DNA from: Gemmatimonadaceae bacterium
GTDB lineage: Bacteria > Gemmatimonadota > Gemmatimonadetes > Gemmatimonadales > Gemmatimonadaceae
Reading direction: 5' to 3'
Assembly (NCBI GenBank): GCA_016742275.1
Contig: JACVCD010000008.1
Span: 1 to 64,000 of the forward strand
Length of the DNA stretch: 64,000 bases
The notes beneath the pieces are model-generated. The model saw only the letters and a list, made by a program, of their open reading frames with translations. It ran no database searches and was not told the origin of the DNA. This document shows, piece by piece, positions 46,369 through 54,868 of the stretch. Position numbers and translations under genes: made by a program. How positions within the stretch are numbered: the first letter of the stretch is position 1; each line of letters begins with the position of its first letter.

Positions 46369-48912
46369 ATGAAGGTTTTGCTCGCATGGTCCGGTCTCAC
46401 GGCAACAGTGACGCTTGTTACGTCGATGCTTTCGACGTCCGACGCGTCCACGTCTGCCCGTGCGTCCGTTGGTGCCACGCACGCGGTTCTCACCAACCGC
46501 ATATCCTCTGATCTCGTCGCCGCGCCGACATCGCGCGCCGGCACGGCTCTGCATGCGCCGATTCGTTTGCCGCGCGCGCCCATGAAGTACGGAGCGCGTG
46601 GTATCGAAGTCGCGGCACTCGACAGCACGGTGCAGCGCTATTGCGGCTCGTGTCACAACCCGACGAGGCCGCGAGGCAATCTCAGCTTGCGCGGCTACAC
46701 GATCGCGAACGCTGTGGATTCGTCGGCGCTAACGGAAAAGATTATCCGCAAGCTGCGTGCGGAGATGATGCCGCCCCCAGGTTCGAGACGCCCGGCGGGC
46801 GACACGCTCCTGGCTTTGGCGGAGACGCTCGAGGATCTGCGCGATGCGGAGCCGATCAATCCCGGTACACGCACGTTCCAGCGCCTCAATCGCGCGGAAT
46901 ACGAGCGCGTGATTCGCGACCTGCTCGGTCTCAAGGTTGATGCCGGCAATTGGCTGCCGCTCGACACCAAGAGCGCGAACTTCGACAACATCTCCGATGT
47001 GCAGTCGATGTCGCCGACTTTGCTTGAGGGTTACCTCAACGCCGCCTCGGCGGTGAGTCGTATCGCGATCGGTGACCGCAAGGCAGTGAACGGGCAGATC
47101 ACGTACAAGACTTCTCCGTTTGCCTCGCAGCACCCCTGGTATCGCGCCGAAGGTACGCCATACGGCACGCGCGGTGGCATGGTCATTCTGCACAACTTCC
47201 CGGCCGATGGCATCTACCAGCTCCGCGTGAATGTGGGTGGCGGTGTGGGTCGTCCGGTTGAAGACGTGGATGTCAGCATCGATGGCGAACGCGTGGCGCT
47301 GTTGCACTACGATCGTGGCGTCAACCGCAACGGTGAGTCGGCCGACTTGCCGCTCGGCGCCGACTATCTGCTGACCGAGCCCATCGCCATCAAGGGCGGA
47401 CAGCGCAACATCTCCGTGGCCTTCGTGCGCAACGCCGAAGGACCGTACGAAGATCTCATCAAGCCTCATGAGTGGTCGCGTGCGTCAAGCGGTAACGGCG
47501 CTGCCGGTACCACCGAGCCCGCGTATCTCATGGACGTGATGGTGACGGGACCGAGCAAGGTCACTGGCATCTCGGACACACCGGCGCGTCGTGCGGTGTT
47601 CACGTGCTCGCCGAAGGCCGCAGCGGCGCAGCGGACGTGCGCTGACTCGATCCTCACGCGACTGGCCACGCGCGCGTATCGCCGCCCGATCAACGCTACG
47701 GACCGCACGGCGCTGATGAGGTTCTACGATCAGGGTGTGAAGGCCAACAGCGACAACGCCTTTGAAGAAGGTGTGCGACTGGGTGTGCAGGCCGTTCTTG
47801 CCAGTCCGCACTTCATCTTCCGTTTCGAGCGGACGCCGAGCACGGTCGCCAGCGGCCGTGACTACAAGATTGATGATCTGGAGTTGGCCACGCGTCTTTC
47901 GTTCTTCCTGTGGAGCACGATCCCGGACGAACGTCTGCTGACGCTGGCGCGTCAGAAGCGCCTGTCGCAGCCGGCGGTCTTCCAGGCTGAAGTCAAGCGC
48001 ATGATGCGGGATGAGCGCGCTGAGGCGCTGGCTACGCGATTCGCCGCGCAGTGGCTGCGGTTGTCGGACCTTGAGAAGGTGCACCCCGATGCCTTCCTGT
48101 TCCCCGACTTCGATCAGCAGCTTGGCAACGCCATGGTCAAGGAAACGGAGCTCTTCTTCGAAGATCTCGTGCGCAAGGATCGCAGTGTGGTTTCGCTGTT
48201 CACCGCGGACTCGACCTTTGTGAATGAGCGTTTGGCCAAGCACTACAGCATTCCCGGAGTCACCGGTACGCACTTCCGAAAGGTGGCGTATGCTGATGAT
48301 CAGCGTCGCGGTGTGCTGGGTCATGGCAGCGTGCTCGTGCAGACCTCGCTCGGCAATCGCACCTCGCCAGTGTTGCGTGGCAAGTGGGTGATGGAAGTGC
48401 TTCTGGGCGCTCCACCGCCACCGCCGCCGCCAAACGTGCCGGATCTCGAGCAGACTGCCGGCGTCAAGGAAGGCAAGGCACTCACCACGCGTGAGCGCAT
48501 GGAGATGCACCGAGCGAATCCCGACTGCCGGTCGTGCCACAACTTCATCGACCCGATCGGTCTCGCGCTCGACAACTTCGACGTAACGGGCAAGCTGCGG
48601 TATCGCGAAAATGGTGCGCAGCTCGATACACGCGGCAACCTGTACGACGGTACCCCGCTGGTTCAGCCTACGGATCTGACGAAGGCGCTGCTCAAGCGTC
48701 CGATCCCGTTGATGCGGAACTTCACGGAAAACCTGATGGCCTACGCCCTCGGTCGCCGTGTTGAGGATTACGACATGCCCACCGTGCGCGCGATCGTGAA
48801 CACGGCGGCCAAGCAGGATTACCGCATGTCGGCGTTTGTGATGGGTGTAGTGAACAGCAAGGCGTTCCAGACCAAGCGTGCGGAAGCCGTTTCCGCTGAC
48901 GCATCCCACTGA
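46369..48912 (+). CDS. DUF1592-type cytochrome-like protein with two CxxCH motifs
   Basis: The 847-residue exported protein has a signal peptide (about 1-30). Two haem c motifs are visible: CGSCH at 92-96, in an N-terminal cytochrome-like domain, and CRSCH at 720-724. Between them are the blocks of the planctomycete-type DUF1587/DUF1592/DUF1588/DUF1595/DUF1585 family: RTFQRLNRAEYERVIRDLLG, ATRLSFFLWSTIPDERLL, TSLGNRTSPVLRGKWVMEV with its APPPPPPP run, and the C-terminal LMRNFTENLMAYALGRRVEDYD. The family is widespread but of unproven function. It is the first gene of a three-gene operon; the next gene starts 37 nt downstream. Confidence 0.93.
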   Translation: MKVLLAWSGLTATVTLVTSMLSTSDASTSARASVGATHAVLTNRISSDLVAAPTSRAGTALHAPIRLPRAPMKYGARGIEVAALDSTVQRYCGSCHNPTRPRGNLSLRGYTIANAVDSSALTEKIIRKLRAEMMPPPGSRRPAGDTLLALAETLEDLRDAEPINPGTRTFQRLNRAEYERVIRDLLGLKVDAGNWLPLDTKSANFDNISDVQSMSPTLLEGYLNAASAVSRIAIGDRKAVNGQITYKTSPFASQHPWYRAEGTPYGTRGGMVILHNFPADGIYQLRVNVGGGVGRPVEDVDVSIDGERVALLHYDRGVNRNGESADLPLGADYLLTEPIAIKGGQRNISVAFVRNAEGPYEDLIKPHEWSRASSGNGAAGTTEPAYLMDVMVTGPSKVTGISDTPARRAVFTCSPKAAAAQRTCADSILTRLATRAYRRPINATDRTALMRFYDQGVKANSDNAFEEGVRLGVQAVLASPHFIFRFERTPSTVASGRDYKIDDLELATRLSFFLWSTIPDERLLTLARQKRLSQPAVFQAEVKRMMRDERAEALATRFAAQWLRLSDLEKVHPDAFLFPDFDQQLGNAMVKETELFFEDLVRKDRSVVSLFTADSTFVNERLAKHYSIPGVTGTHFRKVAYADDQRRGVLGHGSVLVQTSLGNRTSPVLRGKWVMEVLLGAPPPPPPPNVPDLEQTAGVKEGKALTTRERMEMHRANPDCRSCHNFIDPIGLALDNFDVTGKLRYRENGAQLDTRGNLYDGTPLVQPTDLTKALLKRPIPLMRNFTENLMAYALGRRVEDYDMPTVRAIVNTAAKQDYRMSAFVMGVVNSKAFQTKRAEAVSADASH

Positions 48913-48949
48913 AGTTGCACTGACCAACCGACAAGAACCGGAGCATCCC

Positions 48950-50350
48950 ATGCAATTCCTCACGCAGAAGACGCTGGAGCGCCGCACGTTCCTCAAGGGA
49001 CTCAGTGCGACGATTGCCCTTCCCTATCTCGACGCCATGGCGCCGGCGGGTCGTTTCCTGCCGGGTAATGGCAATGCCGCAGCGGCGGGTCACACCCGTC
49101 TCGTGTGCATCGAGTCCGTACACGGCGCGGCCGGCAGCAATGCGTGGGGCGCCTCGAAGTACCTCTGGGCGCCAGAAGGTGTGGGTCGGCAGTTCGAGTT
49201 CAACGCCGACAGTGCACTCTCGCCGCTCCAGAACTGGCGCGACTATCTCACGATCGTAAGTAACACCGACACGCGCATGGCCGAGCCGTTTGACGCGCCG
49301 GAAATCGGTGGTGACCACTTCCGCTCGAGCGCGGTGTTCCTCACGCAGTCGCACCCGAAGCAGACGCAGGGCTCCGATCTGTATGTCGGCACGAGCTTCG
49401 ATCAGATCGTGGCGCGCAAGATCGGTCAGGACACGCCGATTCCGTCGATGCAGCTCTGCATCGAGAATCTCGACCAGGCCGGCGGTTGCCACTACAACTA
49501 TGCGTGCGCCTACACCGACACGATCAGCTGGGCGTCGCCCAATGATCCGCTGCCGATGATTCGTAATCCGCGCGCGGCGTTCGACCTGCTGTTTGGTGCT
49601 GGCGCGAACAACGCCGATCGTTCGGCGCGTCGCAAGGACAACGGCAGCATCCTTGACTGGGTGGTCGGTGAAATGTCGTCGCTGAAGCGTCAGCTCGGCC
49701 CGACCGATCGTCGCCGCGTTGATCAGTATCTCGAAAACGTGCGCGAACTCGAGCGTCGTATTCAGATGGTCGAAGCCAAGAACTCGAGTGGTGAAGAGCG
49801 CGCCATTCCTGAGGCGCCGACGGGTGTGCCCGATTCGTTCGAGGAGCACATGCGCCTGATGTTCGACATTCAGGTGCTGGCGTTCCAGTCCGACATGACG
49901 CGCGTGTTCTCATTCAAGACGGGCCGCGACGCCTCAAGCCGCGTGTATGCCGAGAGCGGCACGAACAAGGGCTTCCACCCCTCGTCGCACCATGGCGGAC
50001 GCGAAGCGGCCATCATGGAGTTCAACCTCATCAACAAGTATCACGTCGCGATGCTGCCGTACTTCTTCGAGAAGCTCAAGGCAACGCAGGACGGCGACAG
50101 CAACCTGCTCGACAACACGCTCATCGTGTACGGTTCGCCGATGGCCGATGGCAACATTCACAACCACCGTCGTTGCCCGCTGCTGCTCATGGGTGGCGCC
50201 AACGGCATGATCCCGCGCAACTCGCACCTCAAGGCGCCGGATGGCACGCCGATGGCCGACGTGTTCCTCTCGCTGCTGCACAAGTTCGGTGTGGAAACAC
50301 CGACGTTCGGCGACAGCGTGGCGCCGTTTGCCCTTTACACCAACGCCTGA
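48950..50350 (+). CDS. Tat-exported DUF1552 protein
   Basis: The 466-residue protein has a twin-arginine signal, ERRTFLKGLSATIALPYLDA, typical of DUF1552. Other family marks are ARLVCIESVHG-like strand (TRLVCIESVHGAAG), GGDHFRSSAVFLT, the central DQYLENVRELERRIQ helix and NTLIVYGSPMADGNIHNHRR, with clustered His that may bind metal. The fold resembles sulfatase/alkaline-phosphatase-like proteins. DUF1552 genes nearly always follow a DUF1592-type gene, as here, so the two probably act together. Function is unknown. GGAG precedes ATG 48950; the longer open frame at 48878 lacks support. It is 7 nt from the ankyrin gene. Confidence 0.93.
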   Translation: MQFLTQKTLERRTFLKGLSATIALPYLDAMAPAGRFLPGNGNAAAAGHTRLVCIESVHGAAGSNAWGASKYLWAPEGVGRQFEFNADSALSPLQNWRDYLTIVSNTDTRMAEPFDAPEIGGDHFRSSAVFLTQSHPKQTQGSDLYVGTSFDQIVARKIGQDTPIPSMQLCIENLDQAGGCHYNYACAYTDTISWASPNDPLPMIRNPRAAFDLLFGAGANNADRSARRKDNGSILDWVVGEMSSLKRQLGPTDRRRVDQYLENVRELERRIQMVEAKNSSGEERAIPEAPTGVPDSFEEHMRLMFDIQVLAFQSDMTRVFSFKTGRDASSRVYAESGTNKGFHPSSHHGGREAAIMEFNLINKYHVAMLPYFFEKLKATQDGDSNLLDNTLIVYGSPMADGNIHNHRRCPLLLMGGANGMIPRNSHLKAPDGTPMADVFLSLLHKFGVETPTFGDSVAPFALYTNA

Positions 50351-50357
50351 GGTCTCG

Positions 50358-52499
50358 GTGGATACTCGAGGCAAAACGGACTGGACGCGGCGACTGACCG
50401 GAGCCGCCGCGCTCCTGGTCGGCGTCACGTCGGTCGTGACGGCGCAGGACACCAAGCCGGTGGTGCGTGTTTCCACATCGGCCGCGACGGCGGCGCCAAG
50501 CGCCACCTCGCTGGCCAATGCGGCCATGCGCGGTGATCTCGCATCGGTGCGCGCATTGCTTGCACAGCGCGCCGATGTGAACAGCGCAACAGGCGATGGC
50601 ATGACGGCGTTGCATTGGGCCGCTGAGCGTGGTGATGTGGCCATGGTGCAGGCGCTGATCAAGGCTGGCGCAAACATCAAGGCGACTACGCGCAACGGTG
50701 GACACACGGCGCTCCATGTGGCGGCGAAGTCCGGCAACAGCGAAGTCGTGAAGGCGTTGCTCGCGGGCGGCGCGGATGCGCGTGCGGTCACAAGCAGTGG
50801 TGCAACTTCGTTGCACCTTGCGGCCCAGGCTGGTGATGCGGCATCGATCACGGCGCTCGTGGCTGGCAAGGCCGATGTAAACGCGAAGGAAACATCGTGG
50901 GGCCAGACGCCACTGATGTTTGCCGCCGCACTCGATCGTTCAGCAGCGGTCACTGCGCTGCTCAAGGCCGGTGCCAATCCCGCGGTCAAGACCAGCACGC
51001 AGGATCTCACGGAAGAACTCGCGCGTCAGCAGGCTGCAGCGCGAAAGCGCAACGAAGTGTTGTTCGATGCGCTGCCGCAGACGGTGAAGGACTCCATCAT
51101 CAAGGCGGCGGAGAAGGCGGCGTTGGCAGCCATTCCCGCTGGTCGTGGAGGTCCGCCGGGAGCGCCTGGTGCGGCTCCAGGTGCACCAGCCGGCGCCCCT
51201 GCGGGAGCACAGGCTGCACAGCAGCGTCAGATGGCCACACCCGCGACGGCGGCGCCCGCAACCGCCGCTGCTGCAGGAGCGGCGGCCAAGCCCGACAGTG
51301 CCAAGAAGCCGGCGTACAAGGTTGGTCTCGCGGCTCCGCCGGTGAACGATCTCACGCCGGCACAGATCCAGGCCGCTATTATGGCCGGACGCACGGTCTA
51401 CACGTCAGAGCTCAAGGACAAGAGCACTGAACAAGTCATTCCGCTCGACACCACCAACGGCTTTCAGGCGGGCTATGAAGGCACGGTGGGCAGTGTCGGT
51501 GGACTGACGGCACTGCTGCACGCTGCGCGTCAGGGCAATGTGGCGGCCTCGATGGCATTGATCGATGGAGGAGCCAACATCAACGAACCGTCGTTGAGTG
51601 ACAGCACCACGCCATTGCTCATGGCCACGATCAACGGCCACTTCGATCTGGCCATGCAGTTGGTGAAGCGTGGAGCCAATGTGAAGGCCGAGAGCATTCA
51701 TGGGCTCACGCCGTTGTATGCGGCGCTCAACATCGTGTGGCATCCGACGTCGCGCTATCCGCAGCCGCAGGCCGTGCAGAATCAGAAGACCACGCACATC
51801 GAACTGATGGATGCGATGATCAAGGCTGGTGCGGATGTGAACGTGCGTCTGCGCAAGAACATCTGGTTCTTCGGCTTCAGCAACTGTGGTAACGCCAACT
51901 GCGGCCTCGAACTGCTGGACGGCACGTCGCCGTTCTGGCGCGCGGCGTACGCGGTAGACCTCGATGCGATGAAGCTGCTCAAGGCTGCCGGTGCCAACGA
52001 CACCATGCCGTCGTATCGTCCGCCGCAGGCGAATCGTCGTCGCGGTGGTGGTGAAGGTTTTGGTGGCCCGCCGGCCACGGCCATCGACGCGTCGGTCGAT
52101 TCAGCTGCCAAGGCGGTTCCGCCGGGTATCGGCACGTATCCTGTGCATGCTGCCGCTGGTGTGGGTTACGGCAACGGCTTTGCCGGCAACGCGCATCGTC
52201 ATGCGCCGGACGGCTGGATGCCGGCCATGAAGTATCTCGTGGAAGAACTCCATCACGACGTGAACAAGCGTGATTTGGGTGGCTACACCCCGCTGCATCA
52301 CGCGGCCGCGCGTGGTGACAACGAGATGATTCTGTATCTCGTGAGCAAGGGTGCCGATCCCAAGGCCGTAGCTCGCGACTTCAAGACCACGGTCGACATG
52401 GCCAACGGACCGGTGCAGCGTCTGCGTCCCTTCCCAGAAACGATTCAGTTGCTCGAGAAGCTCGGCGCCAAGAACAGCCATCGCTGCGTCGGCTGCTGA
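50358..52499 (+). CDS. Exported ankyrin-repeat protein
   Basis: The 713-residue product has a signal peptide (cleaved near residue 30, VVTAQ). Ankyrin repeats form two clusters, about 53-220 (DGMTALHWAAERGDVAMVQALI and GGHTALHVAAKSGNSEVVKALL) and about 365-480, with a final group at about 605-700 (GGYTPLHHAAARGDNEMILYLV). An Ala/Pro/Gly-rich linker lies at about 258-320. The protein ends in HRCVGC, a CxxC. Ankyrin domains usually hold partner proteins, so it may bind the DUF1592 or DUF1552 proteins in the periplasm. The start is GTG 50358 with GAGG before it; the operon then ends at a strong terminator. Confidence 0.9.
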   Translation: MDTRGKTDWTRRLTGAAALLVGVTSVVTAQDTKPVVRVSTSAATAAPSATSLANAAMRGDLASVRALLAQRADVNSATGDGMTALHWAAERGDVAMVQALIKAGANIKATTRNGGHTALHVAAKSGNSEVVKALLAGGADARAVTSSGATSLHLAAQAGDAASITALVAGKADVNAKETSWGQTPLMFAAALDRSAAVTALLKAGANPAVKTSTQDLTEELARQQAAARKRNEVLFDALPQTVKDSIIKAAEKAALAAIPAGRGGPPGAPGAAPGAPAGAPAGAQAAQQRQMATPATAAPATAAAAGAAAKPDSAKKPAYKVGLAAPPVNDLTPAQIQAAIMAGRTVYTSELKDKSTEQVIPLDTTNGFQAGYEGTVGSVGGLTALLHAARQGNVAASMALIDGGANINEPSLSDSTTPLLMATINGHFDLAMQLVKRGANVKAESIHGLTPLYAALNIVWHPTSRYPQPQAVQNQKTTHIELMDAMIKAGADVNVRLRKNIWFFGFSNCGNANCGLELLDGTSPFWRAAYAVDLDAMKLLKAAGANDTMPSYRPPQANRRRGGGEGFGGPPATAIDASVDSAAKAVPPGIGTYPVHAAAGVGYGNGFAGNAHRHAPDGWMPAMKYLVEELHHDVNKRDLGGYTPLHHAAARGDNEMILYLVSKGADPKAVARDFKTTVDMANGPVQRLRPFPETIQLLEKLGAKNSHRCVGC

Positions 52500-52517
52500 T
52501 CACGAAGCCTGAAAACA

Positions 52518-52554
52518 AAAGCGGCGCGCTTCCTCATCGGGAGCGCGCCGCTTT
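52518..52554. terminator. Bidirectional terminator between ankyrin and Ala-rich genes
   Basis: AAAGCGGCGCGCT at 52518-52530 pairs perfectly with AGCGCGCCGCTTT at 52542-52554: a 13-bp GC-rich stem with an 11-nt loop. A-runs before and T-runs after give both strands a terminator look. Confidence 0.9.
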
Positions 52555-52573
52555 CGTTGTAAAGACCGCGAGT

Positions 52574-53671
52574 TTACTTCTTCTCGCCTGCGAGCAGCAG
52601 CTTGAGATGTTCGTCCGCCTGCTGCAAACCGCCTTCGTCCTTGTCCCAGCCAATCCGACCGTCGGCGTTGCTGTCCACACCAGCCGCGAGCTGTGCACAC
52701 ACTGACGCGAGTTGCGCTGTCAGCGTGGCCGCCGCTGCCGCATCCTTGGCTTCGCGAATTTGCTTGGCGAGCGCGACGGCCTGTTCTGCGCGTTTCATCG
52801 CACTGCGTGAAGCCGTAGCAACGTGTTGCGCGTGAGTCTTCACGTTGGGCGACGCGGTGGACTCTTTGGCCGCCAATTCGACGTGCTGCGCCACTCCACC
52901 GGCTGCGCGAACAAAGCCAAAGCCCTTGCCCGGTCCTGTCTTCTCGATGTTTGGATCGAGCGCGTGCAGCACGTGGCCCGCGTGTAACTGCATCGCGGCC
53001 AAGTCCGTTGGTGTGCGCGTGGCCAGCGTGGCATGCTGCGCGGCAATCTGCGCCTCGGCAAAGGCCATGGGCAGGAAGCCCGACTTGTCGGGCGTATCCA
53101 CGAAGCTCGTGGTGACGTGACCGATGTGCGTTCCGACCATGCCGGCCGGCAACGCGCTCGCTGCCACGAACCCACGCACCACGGGTGGGGCGATTCGTCC
53201 AGGCAATGGCGCACCGGTCATGCGAGCGACCACGCTGTCGAACTGCGCGCGATATTCGGCGTTGGTGCTGATCAGGAAACGCCGACGGAGGTACTCGTCT
53301 TCATCGAGGCCCTTGGTCTTGAGCACGGCGACAAATTGCTCGCGCTTTTTGACGGAAAGCTCGTGCTGCGCTTCCTTGGTCTTGTTTTTCGTCTGTGCTG
53401 ACAAGGCATCGGCCGAGTCATGCACGGCACCGATGGCCAGATGCGCTTCTGCCAATGCGCGGATGTCTGCCAGTGTGAGTGGCGTACGCGCTGCTGCGGG
53501 CGCGGATTGTGTGCCTGACTGCGTCCCACCCTGCGCCATGGCGGCGGACGGTGTGATGAGCGTGGCAAACAGGAGTGCGCCCGCAAGGCGGGAAGCCACC
53601 GCATGCAACTTCGGTGACCGGAGGGCGCGGGTTGCGTCGGGAGCGACGCACTTCGGGAGGGAGGAAGGCAT
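52574..53671 (-). CDS. Exported Ala-rich protein with EF-hand-like loop
   Basis: The 365-residue product has a signal peptide (cleaved after SAAMAQ, near residue 47). The start could be an inner Met. Residues about 65-150 are helical and resemble DUF4168 (AVLKTKGLDEDEYLRRR). Residues about 160-330 are Ala/His-rich helices. Near the C-terminus is an EF-hand-like loop, DSNADGRIGWDKDE, with Asp at 1, Asn at 3 and Asp-Gly at 5-6; position 12 is Lys, not Glu, so the calcium site is imperfect. It converges on the ankyrin gene over a strong terminator. Function unknown. Confidence 0.72.
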   Translation of the reverse strand: MPSSLPKCVAPDATRALRSPKLHAVASRLAGALLFATLITPSAAMAQGGTQSGTQSAPAAARTPLTLADIRALAEAHLAIGAVHDSADALSAQTKNKTKEAQHELSVKKREQFVAVLKTKGLDEDEYLRRRFLISTNAEYRAQFDSVVARMTGAPLPGRIAPPVVRGFVAASALPAGMVGTHIGHVTTSFVDTPDKSGFLPMAFAEAQIAAQHATLATRTPTDLAAMQLHAGHVLHALDPNIEKTGPGKGFGFVRAAGGVAQHVELAAKESTASPNVKTHAQHVATASRSAMKRAEQAVALAKQIREAKDAAAAATLTAQLASVCAQLAAGVDSNADGRIGWDKDEGGLQQADEHLKLLLAGEKK

Positions 53672-53823
53672 GCCCTATGCTCGTGCAAAGTTGTTCACTG
53701 CGCAATTCACCAGAAGCGAAACATCGACTCTGGCACTCCGGACTGGTGTTTCGATCTGGCGTTTCGGCGCGCTGTAGCCCATCGTAGCGCCGATCCCCTA
53801 AATCCCACCTCCCGGAGTCTGTC

Positions 53824-54789
53824 ATGATTACGCGACGCCCGCGTCGTTCGTTCGTACCCGCGTTCGGGTACACCAGTCTGTACGCCGCCGTGGCCATGAC
53901 CGCCATCAGCTCCATTGCGCATGCGCAGGCACGCCCAGCGCAGGATCCGCGCAGCATGGGTGGCGGCAATTGTGCAAACAACACATACAATTGCCGGGAC
54001 ACGCCGAACCCGCTTCCCGCACCCAACACGGTGTGGATGGAAGAGATGACCTGGATGGACATCCGCGATGCCATCAAGGCCGGGAAAACCACCGTCATCA
54101 TTACCACCGGTGGTATGGAGCCGAACGGACCATGGTTGGTGACCGGCAAGCACAATTACGTGCTCCATACCAACTGCGAAGCCATCGCTCGCAAGCTTGG
54201 CAACGCCCTCTGTGCACCCATTGTGAAGTTCGTTCCGGAAGGCGGAGTGGAGCCGCCGACTGGGCACATGACCTCACCGGGGACGATCAGCATGCGTGAA
54301 GGCACCTTCCGCGCGCTGCTCACCGACATCGTGACCAGTCTCAAGACGCACGGATTTGAAAAGATCATCCTGATCGGCGACAGCGGCGGCAATCAGAACG
54401 GTCAACGCGGCGTGGCAGACTCTCTGACCGCCATCTGGAAGGGCTCCCCGATCGTGGCGCATGTGCAGGAGTACTACGACTACAACAAGGCCACGGAGTA
54501 CATGAAGACCAAAGGCCTTGCCGAGGGCGCGTCGGACAATCTGCACGACGATGTGATCATCACGCTCAACATGATGATCGACGATCCCAAGAGCGTGCGC
54601 TATGACGAACGTGTGAAGGCCGGCAAGGCCACGATCAATGGCGTGTCGATCGCTGATCGCAAGAAGGCGCTCGACTGGGCAAAGTTGATTGTCGATCACC
54701 GCGCCACGATCACCGTCGAAGCCATCAACAAGGCCATCGCCAACAAGGGCACGTTGCCTGCACCGGCGCGTCGTCCGGCAGGAAACTGA
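53824..54789 (+). CDS. Exported creatininase-family protein with altered metal site
   Basis: The 321-residue product has a signal peptide (cleaved after AHAQ, near residue 35), unusual because creatininases are cytoplasmic. The family blocks are present but changed: ITTGGMEPNGPWLVTGKHNY aligns with the PxGSxEQHGPHLPLGTD motif, keeping E99 but replacing the two His by N101 and W104 and the Asp by H110. LIGDSGGNQNG aligns with NGHGGN, losing its His. The usual two-metal centre is therefore unlikely. Cys50, Cys57 and the later Cys may form disulfides. GGAG precedes ATG 53824 and a strong terminator follows. Activity unknown. Confidence 0.82.
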   Translation: MITRRPRRSFVPAFGYTSLYAAVAMTAISSIAHAQARPAQDPRSMGGGNCANNTYNCRDTPNPLPAPNTVWMEEMTWMDIRDAIKAGKTTVIITTGGMEPNGPWLVTGKHNYVLHTNCEAIARKLGNALCAPIVKFVPEGGVEPPTGHMTSPGTISMREGTFRALLTDIVTSLKTHGFEKIILIGDSGGNQNGQRGVADSLTAIWKGSPIVAHVQEYYDYNKATEYMKTKGLAEGASDNLHDDVIITLNMMIDDPKSVRYDERVKAGKATINGVSIADRKKALDWAKLIVDHRATITVEAINKAIANKGTLPAPARRPAGN

Positions 54790-54801
54790 TCACTCCCGCA
54801 T

Positions 54802-54844
54802 GCACAGAAGCCTCGGGCGCGATCATGCGTCCGAGGCTTCGTGC
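54802..54844 (+). terminator. Rho-independent terminator after the creatininase-like gene
   Basis: GAAGCCTCGG at 54807-54816 pairs perfectly with CCGAGGCTTC at 54831-54840. The outer GCAC/GTGC pair (54802-54805, 54841-54844) extends the stem past one bulged base, and CTTTT follows at once. Confidence 0.87.
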
Positions 54845-54868
54845 TTTTACATCAATAGCGAATTGCGC

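Noticed and set aside
47485-49849. Long minus-strand open frames opposite the DUF1592 and DUF1552 genes
   Set aside because: Composition is Arg/His-rich without domains, while the plus strand carries clear family motifs throughout.
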